Shown: positions 16,154 to 25,466, counted from the stretch's first letter. The stretch: 56,715 bases of DNA from Clostridiales bacterium (GCA_004553545.1 SFLD01000012.1:1-56715); one strand, 5' to 3'. The notes: generated from the letters alone by a model not told the origin. Numbers and translations: made by a program.

Positions 16154-18043
16154 ATGAATCAAAAACTCTCCCGGCTCATGGAGCCCAACTGGAAGCTCTA
16201 CTTCGCGGTGCTGGGGCTCTATGCCCTGCTGGCCATCCCCTTCCAGCCCTGGCTGGCGGCGGCGGAGCTGGCGGCGGCCATCGGGCTTTACGCCTGGTTC
16301 GTCCGCAGCAGCCGGGCCCGGCAGAAGAAGATCCTGCAGTATATCGACAGCATCACCGGCAGCGTGGACACCGCCAGCAAGTCCACCCTCATCAACTCCG
16401 AGATGAAGGTGGAGGACGCCGTGCCCCATTTTCCCACCAGCTGGCTGCTGGAGGGGAAGAGCCGCTGCCCGGAGCGGGTGGAGATGAACGGCCGCCGCTT
16501 CCAGGTCTACGGCAGCCTGCAGCGGGCCAAGGGCCGCAGCGCCCAGGGGTTGGTTGCCACCACCTACTGGGTGGACGTGACGGAGAGTGACAGCCTCCGG
16601 GAGAAGTACTCCGCCACCCGGCCCGTCATGGCCCTCATCCAGGTGGACAACTACGACGACCTCATGAAGGCCTGCCCGGATACCCAGCGCAGCGCCATCC
16701 TGGCCCAGATCGACGAGAAGCTGGGCCAGTGGGCGGAGGGCGTGGGCGTCCTCATCAAGACTCAGCGGGACCACTACCTCTTCCTCTTTGAGGAGGAGCA
16801 CTTTGAGCACTTCGCCGCCGAGAAGTTCGCGGTGCTGGACTCCATCCGGGCCGTGAAGGTGGCGGAGGGCCTGAACCCCACCCTCTCCATCGGCGTGGGG
16901 AAGGACGCCGACAGCATGGCGGAGCTCTACAAGGGCGCGAACCTCTCCCTGGAGATGGCTCTCTCCCGGGGCGGCGACCAGGCGGTGGTGCGGACGAAGC
17001 AGGACTTCTCCTTCTACGGCGGCCGGACCAAGACCACGGAGAAGCGGACCAAGGTCAAGTCCCGGGTCATGGCCAACGCCCTGGGCGAGCTGATGGAGGA
17101 TGCCAAGCAGATCTACATCATGGGCCACAGCTACGCGGACATGGACGCCCTGGGCGCCGCCGCGGGCCTCATGTGCATCGCCCGGAAGCGCCGCCGCAAG
17201 GCCCAGATCATCATCGACCAGGACAACAACGCCGCCCAGCTGGTGCTGGCGCAGCTGAGGAAGCTGCCGGAGTACGCCGGGGCCTTTGTGGACAAGCAGG
17301 AGGCCTTCCTGCGGCTGCAGCCGGGGACCCTTCTCATCGTGGTGGACACCAACCGCCCGGACTTCGTGGAGGCCCCCCAGGTGCTGGAGAGCTGCAACCG
17401 CGTGGCGGTCATCGACCACCACCGCCGGGCCGCCAGCTACATCGAGAACGCCGCCCTGAACTTCCACGAGCCCTATGCCTCCTCCGCCAGCGAGCTGGTG
17501 ACGGAGCTTTTACAGTACCTCTGCGAGCCCTCCGAGGTCCTTCGGGAGGAGGCCGAGGCATTGCTTGCCGGCATCGTGCTGGACACCAAGCACTTTACCC
17601 TCCGCACCGGCGGGCGGACCTTTGAGGCGGCCGCCTTCCTGCGCCGGGCGGGGGCGGACACCACGGACGTGCAGCGCTACTTCCAGAACGACCTCAGCGA
17701 CGTGGTGAAGCGCTACGACGTTCTCCGCCGGGCGGAGATCCTGCCCAGCGGCATCGCCGTGGCCGCCATCCCGGAGGATGGCGTGGACCGGGTGGCCGCC
17801 GCCCAGGCGGCGGACGAGCTGCTGACCCTCCGGGGGGTGAAGGCGTCCTTCGTCCTCTGCCGCAAGGGGGCGGGGGTCATCCTCTCCGGCCGGTCGCTGG
17901 GCGAGGTCAATGTCCAGGTGATCCTGGAGGCGCTGGGCGGGGGCGGCAACTCCACCACCGCCGGCGGCCAGATCGCCGAGGGCGACGTGGCCGAGGTCCG
18001 CGCCAAGCTCCTGGACGTCATCGAAGCCTACTTTGAAAAGTAA
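16154..18043 (+). CDS. gdpP: Cyclic-di-AMP phosphodiesterase GdpP-like, PAS core apparently missing
   Basis: A 629-residue membrane DHH/DHHA1 phosphodiesterase that hydrolyses c-di-AMP. Two N-terminal membrane helices (about 15-52) are followed by a short PAS remnant, a degenerate GGDEF domain (about 155-300) and the catalytic DHH part: GHSYADMDALG near 323, VDTNRPDF, and DHH at about 421-423. The DHHA1 end includes GGGGNSTTAGGQI. Family members normally have some 32 more residues of the PAS core between STLINS and the KVEDAVP stretch; here codon 83 (16400) follows directly and in frame. The PAS domain, which binds haem in studied GdpP, would thus lack its core while the catalytic part is intact. 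The ATG at 16154 has AAGGAG 8 bases before it; a GTG at 16145 is a weaker alternative. First gene of the gdpP-rplI-dnaB-tilS-hpt-ftsH string. Confidence 0.9.
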   Translation: MNQKLSRLMEPNWKLYFAVLGLYALLAIPFQPWLAAAELAAAIGLYAWFVRSSRARQKKILQYIDSITGSVDTASKSTLINSEMKVEDAVPHFPTSWLLEGKSRCPERVEMNGRRFQVYGSLQRAKGRSAQGLVATTYWVDVTESDSLREKYSATRPVMALIQVDNYDDLMKACPDTQRSAILAQIDEKLGQWAEGVGVLIKTQRDHYLFLFEEEHFEHFAAEKFAVLDSIRAVKVAEGLNPTLSIGVGKDADSMAELYKGANLSLEMALSRGGDQAVVRTKQDFSFYGGRTKTTEKRTKVKSRVMANALGELMEDAKQIYIMGHSYADMDALGAAAGLMCIARKRRRKAQIIIDQDNNAAQLVLAQLRKLPEYAGAFVDKQEAFLRLQPGTLLIVVDTNRPDFVEAPQVLESCNRVAVIDHHRRAASYIENAALNFHEPYASSASELVTELLQYLCEPSEVLREEAEALLAGIVLDTKHFTLRTGGRTFEAAAFLRRAGADTTDVQRYFQNDLSDVVKRYDVLRRAEILPSGIAVAAIPEDGVDRVAAAQAADELLTLRGVKASFVLCRKGAGVILSGRSLGEVNVQVILEALGGGGNSTTAGGQIAEGDVAEVRAKLLDVIEAYFEK

Positions 18044-18069
18044 GTCCAACGGGAAGGATATCCCCAAGG

Positions 18070-18126
18070 TCTCCTCCCCCAATTCTCAACGATCCATTCG
18101 CAATTTTCAATTCTCAATTATCCATT
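18070..18126. repeat. Short AT-rich tandem-like repeat before rplI
   Basis: Degenerate copies of a CAATTCTCAA / TCAATTATCCATT unit fill the gdpP-rplI gap and contrast sharply with the GC-rich flanks. Such stretches are often intergenic repeat elements in this bacterial group. No function is assigned. Confidence 0.45.
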
Positions 18127-18143
18127 ACCAAAGGAGTCATACC

Positions 18144-18593
18144 ATGAAAGTCATCTTACAGCAGGACGTGAAGGGCCAGGGCAAGAAGGGCCAGCTCATC
18201 GAAGCCTCTGAGGGCTACGCCCGCAACTACCTTCTGCCCCGGAAGCTGGCCATCGCCGCCACGGCGGACGCCATCAACACCATGAACCTGAAGGAGAAGG
18301 CCCGCCGGGCCGAGGAGGCCCGCCAGAAGGAGGCCGCCATGGCCGCCGCCGAGCAGCTGAAGGCCCTCCTCGTGAAGATCCCCGCCAAGGCCGGCACCGG
18401 CGGCCGCCTCTTCGGCGCCGTCACCACCAAGGAGATCTCCGACGCGCTGAAGCAGCAGCACAACGTGGACATCCCCAAGCAGAAGCTGGTCCTGGACGAC
18501 CCCATCAAGAGCTTCGGCACCTATCAGGTGAAGGCCCGCCTGGGCTTTGAGATCAGCGGCACCGTCAACGTGCTGGTCTGCGAGGAGAAGTAA
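18144..18593 (+). CDS. rplI: 50S ribosomal protein L9
   Basis: A 149-residue ribosomal protein of the normal length. The N-terminal rRNA-binding domain (MKVILQQDVKGQGKKGQLIEASEGYARNYLLPRKLA) is joined by the long charged helix (about 45-75) to the C-terminal domain (GRLFGAVTTKEI, GTYQVKARLGFEISGTVNVLV). AAAGGAG precedes the ATG. The order gdpP-rplI-dnaB is conserved in many Firmicutes. Confidence 0.98.
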   Translation: MKVILQQDVKGQGKKGQLIEASEGYARNYLLPRKLAIAATADAINTMNLKEKARRAEEARQKEAAMAAAEQLKALLVKIPAKAGTGGRLFGAVTTKEISDALKQQHNVDIPKQKLVLDDPIKSFGTYQVKARLGFEISGTVNVLVCEEK

Positions 18594-18625
18594 CACCGGC
18601 CCGTGCCGGAGAAGGAGGGGAGCGA

Positions 18626-19978
18626 ATGGACAGCGAAGACCTGCTGACACGGCAGATGCCCCACTCGCTGGAGGGGGAGCAGGCGGTGCTGGGCTCCATG
18701 CTCATCGATCCCGAGTGCATCAAGGACGTGATGGACAAGCTCCAGCCCGGGGACTTCTACCTCCGGCAGAACCGGGAGATCTTTGAGGCCATCTACTCCA
18801 TGTTCAGCTACGCCCGGCCGGTGGACGGCATCACCGTGGCGGAGGAGCTGCGGAAGAACGGCACCTATGACGAGCAGACCACCCGGCGGTACCTGGCGGA
18901 GCTGATGGAGATCACCCCCACCTCCGCCAACGTCATGGAGTATGTGAAGATCGTCCGGGACAAGGCCCTGCTCCGGGGCGTGGCCATCGCCGCCTCGGAG
19001 ATCACCGCCATGGTCCAGGAGGGCATCGGCACCGCGTCGGATACCCTGGACGCCGCGGAGCAGAAGATCTTCGCCGTCCGCCGGGGCCAGAGCGCCCAGG
19101 ACATGGTGCCCATCAGCCGCGTCCTGCCGGACGTGCTGGAGCGCCTGGGCGAGATGACGGAGAGCCAGGACCACATGCCCGGCCTCTCCTCCGGCTTCTC
19201 GGCGGTGGACGCCAAGATCACGGGCCTCAACAAGTCCGACCTCCTGCTGCTGGCCGCCCGGCCCGGCATGGGCAAGACCTCCTTCGCCCTGAACATCGCC
19301 CTGAACGTGGCCCGTTCCTCCCGGAAGACCGTGGCGGTCTTCTCCCTGGAGATGTCCGCCGAGCAGCTGGTGACCCGCATCCTCTCCGGCGAGGCGCTGG
19401 TGGAGAACTACCGTCTCCGCACCGGCAACCTCCGGGAGGCGGACTGGCAGAAGATCGCCGCCGCCGCGTCGGTCCTGAACCAGCTGGACATCCGGGTGGA
19501 CGACAATCCCATGCTCAGCGCGGCGGACATGAACGCCAAGTGCCGCCGCCTGGATAACCTGGGCCTGGTGGTCATCGACTACCTGCAGCTGATGACCTCC
19601 GCCGGGGACAAGAGCAACCGGGGCGAGAACCGCCAGCAGGTGGTCAGCGACATCTCCCGCATGATGAAGATCATGGCCAAGGAGCTGAACGTCCCCGTCA
19701 TCTGCCTCTCCCAGCTCTCCCGTGCCAACGAGAAGCGGGACGACAAGCGGCCCATGCTCTCGGACCTCCGCGAATCCGGCGCCATCGAGCAGGACGCGGA
19801 CATCGTCATGTTCCTCTACCGGGACGACTACTATAACGAGGACTCGGAGAAGCACAACATCGCCGAGTGCATCATCGCCAAGAACCGCCACGGCGAGACC
19901 GGCAAGGTGGAGCTGCGCTGGATGCCCGAGTACACCCAGTTCGCCACCCTGGATCAGCGCTATGACGACGAGGACTGA
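18626..19978 (+). CDS. dnaB: Replicative DNA helicase DnaB/DnaC
   Basis: The 450-residue hexameric fork helicase. The N-terminal helical domain (LEGEQAVLGSMLIDPE) binds primase. The RecA-like domain has Walker A ARPGMGKT at 211-218, VFSLEMS, the Walker B region LVVIDYLQLM and the QLSR motif. AAGGAGGGGAGCG precedes the ATG. The last 17 bases overlap tilS in another frame, implying tight co-expression. No intein is present. Confidence 0.97.
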   Translation: MDSEDLLTRQMPHSLEGEQAVLGSMLIDPECIKDVMDKLQPGDFYLRQNREIFEAIYSMFSYARPVDGITVAEELRKNGTYDEQTTRRYLAELMEITPTSANVMEYVKIVRDKALLRGVAIAASEITAMVQEGIGTASDTLDAAEQKIFAVRRGQSAQDMVPISRVLPDVLERLGEMTESQDHMPGLSSGFSAVDAKITGLNKSDLLLLAARPGMGKTSFALNIALNVARSSRKTVAVFSLEMSAEQLVTRILSGEALVENYRLRTGNLREADWQKIAAAASVLNQLDIRVDDNPMLSAADMNAKCRRLDNLGLVVIDYLQLMTSAGDKSNRGENRQQVVSDISRMMKIMAKELNVPVICLSQLSRANEKRDDKRPMLSDLRESGAIEQDADIVMFLYRDDYYNEDSEKHNIAECIIAKNRHGETGKVELRWMPEYTQFATLDQRYDDED

Positions 19979-21287
19979 GGCCGTCCTGGGGCAGCTGCCG
20001 GCGGGCGGACACATTCTCTGCGCCGTCTCCGGCGGGCGGGACTCCATGTGCCTGCTGCACTATCTCATGGAGCGGGGGGACCTCTCCGTCACCGCCGCCC
20101 ATTTTGACCACCACCTGCGGCCAACCTCCGGCCGCGACGCCGCCTTCGTCCGGGACTGGTGCCGGGAGCGGGGCATCCCCTTCCTCCTGGGGGAGGGGGA
20201 CGTGGCCGCCCTGGCGGCGGAGGAGGGGCTTTCCACCGAGGAGGCCGCCCGGAAGGCCCGCTACGCCTTCCTGGAGCGCGCGGCCCGGGAGGGGGGCTTC
20301 GCCGCCGTCTGCACCGCCCACCACGCCCGGGACAACGCCGAGACCATCCTGCTGAACCTCATCCGGGGGACCGGCTCCGCCGGGCTCCGGGGGATGCGGG
20401 AGGCCCGGCCCCTGGGGACGGGCCCGGACGCCCCGGTGCTGCTGCGGCCCTTCCTGCGCTGGGGGCCGGAGGAGCTGGCCCGCTACGCCGAAGACCATGC
20501 CATCCCCCACGTGGAGGATGAGAGCAACGGGAGCGACGGTCCCGCCCGGAACCGCCTCCGCCACCAGGTCCTGCCGGTGCTGGAGAGCATCAATCCCCAG
20601 GCGGTGGGCAACATCCTCCGGGCAGCGGAGACCCTCCGCCGGGAAGACGAGGCCCTGAACGCCCTGGCGCGGGAGCTGCTGGCGAAAAACGTCTCCGAGG
20701 CGGACGGGGAGCTTTCCCTGGACGCCAGGGTCCTCCGGGAGGTCCCGGAGGCCGTGGGAGAGCGGGCGGCCCTCCTTCTGCTGGAACGGGCCGCCGGAAG
20801 GCGGCAGGACCTGGGAGCCGCCCACGCCGCCGCCCTCCTGGGATTGCCCGAGGGCGGGGAAGCGGACCTGCCCTACGGCCTTGCCGCCCGGAAGCGGGAC
20901 GGGACCCTGACCCTGTGCCATCGGAAAGCGCCCCTGCCGAGGGAGGCACTTCCCCTGGACCGACCCCTCCGCTGGGGGGACTGTCTCCTGACCCTCCGGG
21001 ACCATCCGGAAGGGGAGGGCCTGATTCTGCGGGCGGGGGATGAGCCGGTTTTCATCGCCCCCCTCACCGGGGCGGAGCGGCTGACCCTTCCCGGCCAGCA
21101 CGGCGGCAGCCGCACGGTGAAGCGCCTCTGCCGGGACCGGGGCATCGACCCCATCCGGCGGCAGCGGCTGCCGGGGGTCTTCCTGGGGGCGGAGCTCGCC
21201 GCCGTCTGGCCCCTGGGCACGGACGAGGCGTTTCTTCCCACCGGCGGGGAATGCCGGTTTCTGAGCATCATGGGTACGACAGAATAA
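19962..21287 (+). CDS. tilS: tRNA(Ile)-lysidine synthase
   Basis: A 441-residue ATP-dependent enzyme that converts C34 of the CAU-anticodon tRNA-Ile to lysidine. The PP-loop motif SGGRDS lies at 23-28, followed by HFDHHLR, the AHHARDNAETILLNLIRGTG stretch, the RPFL substrate-binding segment and the C-terminal TilS domain ending ECRFLSIMG. The ATG at 19962 lies within dnaB (17-base overlap). hpt follows 21 bases later, the usual tilS-hpt-ftsH order. Confidence 0.95.
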   Translation: MTTRTEAVLGQLPAGGHILCAVSGGRDSMCLLHYLMERGDLSVTAAHFDHHLRPTSGRDAAFVRDWCRERGIPFLLGEGDVAALAAEEGLSTEEAARKARYAFLERAAREGGFAAVCTAHHARDNAETILLNLIRGTGSAGLRGMREARPLGTGPDAPVLLRPFLRWGPEELARYAEDHAIPHVEDESNGSDGPARNRLRHQVLPVLESINPQAVGNILRAAETLRREDEALNALARELLAKNVSEADGELSLDARVLREVPEAVGERAALLLLERAAGRRQDLGAAHAAALLGLPEGGEADLPYGLAARKRDGTLTLCHRKAPLPREALPLDRPLRWGDCLLTLRDHPEGEGLILRAGDEPVFIAPLTGAERLTLPGQHGGSRTVKRLCRDRGIDPIRRQRLPGVFLGAELAAVWPLGTDEAFLPTGGECRFLSIMGTTE

Positions 21288-21308
21288 AAATAGAGGAGAA
21301 GAGAGACT

Positions 21309-21860
21309 ATGTACAACGAAATGGAGAATGACATCCTGAAGGTACTGTTTTCCCAGGAGGACATCGCCCGCCGGGTGGCGGAGATGGGCGCGGAGCTCAC
21401 GGAGCGGTTCCAGGGGAAGAAGCCCCTCTTCCTGGGGGTCCTGAAGGGCTGCTTCGTCTTTATGTCCGATTTGATCCGCTCCTGCCCCCTGAAGAGCGAC
21501 CTGGAGTTCATCGCCGTCAGCTCCTACGGCAACGCCACCAGCTCCTCCGGCCGGGTGCAGATCACCCACGATGTCCAGCAGGACATCACCGGCCGGGACC
21601 TCATCATCGTGGAGGACATCCTGGACTCCGGCAATACCCTGGCCTTCCTGAAGGACTACCTCCTCACCAAGGGCGCCGCCAGCATCACCATCGTGACCCT
21701 GCTGGACAAGCCCTCCCGCCGGGTGAAGGCCGTGAAGCCGGACCTCGCGGGCTTCGTGGTGCCGGATGAGTTCGTGGTGGGCTACGGCCTGGACTACGCC
21801 CAGGAGTACCGCAATCTCCCCTATATCGGGGTGCTGAAACCGGAGGTATACACCAAGTGA
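21309..21860 (+). CDS. hpt: Hypoxanthine phosphoribosyltransferase
   Basis: A 183-residue purine salvage enzyme that makes IMP/GMP from hypoxanthine/guanine and PRPP. The PRPP-binding signature IIVEDILDSGNT is at 99-110. The flexible-loop SSYG and the FVVGYGLDYAQEYRNLPYIGVL ending are typical. GAGGAGA precedes the ATG. The stop overlaps the ftsH GTG start by 4 bases. Confidence 0.96.
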   Translation: MYNEMENDILKVLFSQEDIARRVAEMGAELTERFQGKKPLFLGVLKGCFVFMSDLIRSCPLKSDLEFIAVSSYGNATSSSGRVQITHDVQQDITGRDLIIVEDILDSGNTLAFLKDYLLTKGAASITIVTLLDKPSRRVKAVKPDLAGFVVPDEFVVGYGLDYAQEYRNLPYIGVLKPEVYTK

Positions 21861-23716
21861 GAGAACGTGCTTCCAGCCTGGGGGTCGTGCTGCTGCTGGC
21901 CATCATGGCCCTGGCGGCCTCCTGGCTGCTGCAGAACAACGCCGACATGCCCCAGGTGGACTATGCCCAGGCCCGGCAGCTCTTTGTCCAGGAGAAGGTC
22001 CAGCGCTTCACGGTGGAGGGGAACACCCTCACCCTGGAGCTGCGGGAGGCGCTTCAGGGCAGCAAGACCGTCCGCCATGAGCTCTACGACTTCCAGCTCT
22101 TCCAGGACGACCTGATGCCCCTGGTGCTGGAGCAGAGCGAGAAGGGCATCATCGAGGACTATGACTTTTACCAGGATCACTCCGTGAACTGGCTGGCCAC
22201 CCTGGCTCCCACCCTCATCACGGTGCTCTGCATCGGGCTGTTCTGGTATTTCTTCATCCTCCGGCCCCAGCAGATGGCCGGGGGCGGACAGGACCGCATG
22301 GCAAAGTTCGGCTCCGCCCGGATCCGGACCCTCTCGGAGTCCGACCGGAGCATCGGCTTCCGCTCCGTGGCCGGGGCGGACGAGGAGAAGGAGGAGCTCA
22401 GCGAGATTGTGGACTTCCTCCGGGACCCGGAGAAGTACTCCGCCCTGGGGGCCCGCATCCCCAAGGGCGTGCTCCTGGTGGGCCCGCCGGGCACCGGCAA
22501 GACCCTGCTCGCCAAGGCCGTGGCCAACGAGGCGGGGGTGGCCTTCCTCTCCATCTCCGGCTCCGATTTCATGGAGCTCTACGTGGGCGTGGGCGCTTCC
22601 CGGGTCCGGGACCTCTTCTCCCAGGCCAAGAAGCAGTCCCCGGCCATCGTCTTCATCGATGAGATCGACGCCGTGGGCCGCCAGAGAGGCACGGGCCTGG
22701 GCGGCGGACACGATGAGCGGGAGCAGACCTTAAACCAGCTTCTCGTGGAGATGGACGGCTTCGGCCGCAACGAGGGTGTGGTGGTCCTGGCGGCCACCAA
22801 CCGGGCGGACGTGCTGGACCCCGCCCTGCTGCGCCCCGGCCGCTTCGACCGTCAGGTCTACGTGGGCCTGCCGGACATCCGGGGCCGGGAGGAGATCCTG
22901 AAGATCCACGCCAAGGACAAGCCCCTTGCCGAGGATGTGGACCTGGCGGACATCGCCCGGGGCACCCCGGGCTTCACCGGCGCGGACCTGGAGAACCTCC
23001 TCAACGAGGCGGCCCTGCTGGCCGCCCGGAAGAACGCCCCCTACCTCAGCATGGAGGATATCCGGGCGGCGGAGATCAAGGTTATCGCCGGGCCCGAGAA
23101 GCACAGCCGCATCATCCCCCAGCACGAGCGGGAGCTGACGGCCTATCACGAGGCGGGCCACGCCATCGTGATGCACAGCCTGCCCAACCACGACCCCGTG
23201 AGCCAGATCTCCATCGTTCCCCGGGGCCAGGCCGGCGGCATGACCATCTCCCTGCCGGAGGAGGACCGTTCCTACCTCTCCAAGCGCTATCTGGAGGATG
23301 AGATCACCGCGCTTCTCGGCGGCCGGGTGGCGGAGAGCCTGGTGCTGGGGGATATCTCCACCGGCGCCTCCAACGACATCCAGCGGGCCAGCTCCCTGGC
23401 TCACAAGATGGTGGCGAGCTACGGCATGAGCGAGAAGCTGGGCCCCGTCTGCTTCGATTCCGGCAGCGGCGAGGTCTTCATCGGCCGCACCATGAGCCAG
23501 GGCCGGGCCTACTCCGAGACCGTGGCGGCGGAGATCGACGCCGAGGTCCAGGCCATCATCGCCGAGAGCCGTAGCCGCTGCGAGGCCATCCTCACCGAGC
23601 AGCGGGACAAGCTGGAGACGGTGGCCCAGTATCTCCTGGCCCACGAGACCATGGAGCGGGCGGACTTCCTGGCCGTCTTCGGCGAGAGCGAGGAAAAGAG
23701 CGCCTCCGAAAACTGA
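21857..23716 (+). CDS. ftsH: ATP-dependent zinc metalloprotease FtsH
   Basis: A 619-residue membrane-anchored AAA+ protease for quality control of membrane and short-lived proteins. Two membrane helices (about 8-25 and 112-133) flank a small external domain. The AAA+ domain has Walker A GPPGTGKT at about 209-216, Walker B VFIDEID and the second region of homology (ATNRADVLDPALLRPGRFDRQV). The protease domain has the zinc site HEAGH at 431-435. Translation starts at a GTG overlapping hpt by 4 bases (GTGA), so coupling is likely. Last gene of the string, followed by two terminators. Confidence 0.96.
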   Translation: MRERASSLGVVLLLAIMALAASWLLQNNADMPQVDYAQARQLFVQEKVQRFTVEGNTLTLELREALQGSKTVRHELYDFQLFQDDLMPLVLEQSEKGIIEDYDFYQDHSVNWLATLAPTLITVLCIGLFWYFFILRPQQMAGGGQDRMAKFGSARIRTLSESDRSIGFRSVAGADEEKEELSEIVDFLRDPEKYSALGARIPKGVLLVGPPGTGKTLLAKAVANEAGVAFLSISGSDFMELYVGVGASRVRDLFSQAKKQSPAIVFIDEIDAVGRQRGTGLGGGHDEREQTLNQLLVEMDGFGRNEGVVVLAATNRADVLDPALLRPGRFDRQVYVGLPDIRGREEILKIHAKDKPLAEDVDLADIARGTPGFTGADLENLLNEAALLAARKNAPYLSMEDIRAAEIKVIAGPEKHSRIIPQHERELTAYHEAGHAIVMHSLPNHDPVSQISIVPRGQAGGMTISLPEEDRSYLSKRYLEDEITALLGGRVAESLVLGDISTGASNDIQRASSLAHKMVASYGMSEKLGPVCFDSGSGEVFIGRTMSQGRAYSETVAAEIDAEVQAIIAESRSRCEAILTEQRDKLETVAQYLLAHETMERADFLAVFGESEEKSASEN

Positions 23717-23730
23717 ATCCATCCATGGCG

Positions 23731-23766
23731 GCGGGCCGGGGCAGGGATGCCCTGGCCCGCTTTTTT
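23731..23766 (+). terminator. Terminator after ftsH
   Basis: An imperfect GC-rich hairpin (GCGGGCC-GGGCA / TGCCC-GGCCCGC, one mismatch) followed by six T. Confidence 0.9.
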
Positions 23767-23784
23767 GCCGCCATTGGCTGCTCC

Positions 23785-23808
23785 GGCGGAGAAAAATTCC
23801 GCCTTTTT
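23785..23808 (+). terminator. Second, weaker terminator after ftsH
   Basis: A 6-bp stem GGCGGA/TCCGCC with an A-rich loop, followed by TTTTT, about 20 bases after the first terminator. Confidence 0.55.
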
Positions 23809-24026
23809 GGTATTTTTTGCGGAAATGGCAGAGAACCTTGAAAAATTTTCCCCGCCCCTTGGGCAAAATCACGAAGACGATTGTGCGTGATACATGGACA
23901 AATGAACGCGGCTGAGAGTGCCATTTTCTTGAAAAATCCGCGATGGGCGGACAATTGGTCGATCTATGACGTACAAACGGGCCTTTTTGGGCGAAAAACG
24001 CCCGGAAATCTTGTGGACTCTCCCTC

Positions 24027-24055
24027 TTGCAATCCGGACGATCCTTCCGTAGAAT
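24027..24055 (+). promoter_or_regulatory. Promoter of the livKHMGF operon
   Basis: TTGCAA (24027-24032), a 17-base spacer and TAGAAT (24050-24055) lie about 80 bases before livK. Confidence 0.7.
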
Positions 24056-24136
24056 GCAGACTATGTTACCGCATCCGCCGTCCACGGACGGCTGGGTGCC
24101 ACCGGGGGACTGCCCCCCAAGATTGGAGGATTATAC

Positions 24137-25345
24137 ATGAAGAAGTTCTTTGCTCTGCTTCTGTCCCTGGCCATGGTGCTGTCCCTGGCTGCCTGCGGCT
24201 CCGGAAACAATGCCCCCGCCGCTTCCGGCAGCGCTGCCGCCTCCGGCGACAAGGTCATCAAGATCGGCGTCTTTGAGCCCGCCTCCGGCGACTCCGCCTC
24301 CGGCGGCAAGAAGGAGATCCTGGGCATGCAGTACGCCAACAGCGAGACTCCCACCGTGGAGCTCAACGGCGAGACCTATCAGATCGAGCTGGTGATGGCC
24401 GACAACGGCTCCTCCACCGACAAGGCTCCCTCCGCCGCCTCCGACCTCATCGCCTCCGGCGTCAGCATCGTGCTGGGCTCCTACGGCTCCGGCGTCTCCA
24501 TGGCTGCCGGTCCCCTCTTCGGTGACGCCGGCCTCGCCGCCATGGGCGTGACCTGCACCAACCCCAACGTCACCGCCGGCAACGACTACTACTACCGCAT
24601 CTGCTTTCTGGATGACTTCCAGGCCAACGTCCTCGCGAACTTCGCCATGGACAAGTTCGGCGCCAAGGTCGCCTACTGCCTGGGCGAGAGCGGCAACGAG
24701 TATGACCAGGGCCTCATCAGCTACTTCACCAAGGTCTTCGAGGCCGCCGGCGGCAAGGTCATCAGCGACTCCTACCCCACCAACAACTCCGACTTCACCT
24801 CTTATCTGAACAAGGCCAAGAGCGAGGGCGCGGACGTCATCTTCACCCCCGTCTCCATCGCCTATGCCACCCAGATCATCACCCAGGCCGCGTCTCTCGG
24901 CATTGAGGCCCCCATCCTGGGCTCCGACACCCTGGACGACAACATGGTCCTGGCCGCCGCGCAGGGCACCAACATCCAGCTCTACGTCTCCACCTTCTAT
25001 CAGGAGGGCGGCTCTCCGGAGTTTGACGAGGGCATCAAGAACTACATCAACTCCAACGCCGACGCCAAGGCCAGCAACGGCGGCGACGACACCATCTCCG
25101 CTGTGACCGCCATGGGCTATGACGCCTACTACGTGGCTCTCGAGGCCATCAAGGCCGCCGGCTCCGGCGACAAGGCCGCCGTCAAGGCCGCTCTGCCCGG
25201 CGTCACCTTCAGCGGCGTCTCCGGCGACATCGCCTTTGACGACGTCGGCGACGCCATCCGCGACACCGCCTTCATCAAGACCGCGGACACCGCCAACGGC
25301 GTCTGGGCGCTTGAGACCGTCCAGACCGCTTCCGCCATCGGCTGA
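24137..25345 (+). CDS. livK: Branched-chain amino acid-type ABC transporter, substrate-binding lipoprotein
   Basis: A 402-residue lipoprotein with a signal peptide and lipobox (LSLAAC, Cys at about 20), then a Gly/Ser/Ala linker. The periplasmic-binding-protein type I fold runs from KIGVFEPASGDSASGGKKEILGMQYA to the C-terminus. It captures leucine, isoleucine, valine or similar amino acids outside the cell for LivHMGF; the exact ligand is not readable. The gene shows very strong GC-ending codon bias, suggesting high expression. A 152-base gap with two hairpins separates it from livH. Confidence 0.92.
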   Translation: MKKFFALLLSLAMVLSLAACGSGNNAPAASGSAAASGDKVIKIGVFEPASGDSASGGKKEILGMQYANSETPTVELNGETYQIELVMADNGSSTDKAPSAASDLIASGVSIVLGSYGSGVSMAAGPLFGDAGLAAMGVTCTNPNVTAGNDYYYRICFLDDFQANVLANFAMDKFGAKVAYCLGESGNEYDQGLISYFTKVFEAAGGKVISDSYPTNNSDFTSYLNKAKSEGADVIFTPVSIAYATQIITQAASLGIEAPILGSDTLDDNMVLAAAQGTNIQLYVSTFYQEGGSPEFDEGIKNYINSNADAKASNGGDDTISAVTAMGYDAYYVALEAIKAAGSGDKAAVKAALPGVTFSGVSGDIAFDDVGDAIRDTAFIKTADTANGVWALETVQTASAIG

Positions 25346-25372
25346 GCGGCGGACCCGATCCTACGGAAACTC

Positions 25373-25403
25373 GCTTGGCGGGGGGAGCTTCCCCCCGCCA
25401 AGC
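25373..25403 (+). promoter_or_regulatory. Intercistronic hairpin after livK
   Basis: A 14-bp perfect stem (25373-25386 with 25390-25403) with no T run after it. It may stabilise the livK mRNA or reduce read-through, giving more binding protein than permease. This is inferred from position. Confidence 0.5.
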
Positions 25404-25419
25404 GGCGCTATCCTTTCTG

Positions 25420-25466
25420 GGATGTCTGGAAAAGGGCCGCGAAAGGCGGCGTTTTTCCAGGCATCC
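25420..25466 (+). promoter_or_regulatory. Second, compound intercistronic hairpin before livH
   Basis: Outer arms GGATG-CTGGAAAA / TTTTCCAG-CATCC enclose an inner GCCGC/GCGGC stem with a GAAA loop. It lies just before the livH ribosome binding site and may attenuate or protect the downstream mRNA. Confidence 0.45.

Larger units (their letters stand above)
23717..24136. other. 420-base gap between ftsH and the liv operon
   Basis: It contains tandem terminators at the left (23731-23808) and the livK promoter at 24027-24055. The middle is more AT-rich, with no gene or recognised riboswitch. Confidence 0.6.

Noticed and set aside
18626..19978. Possible intein in dnaB
   Set aside because: The protein is 450 residues and colinear with the family across all motifs, so no insertion is present.
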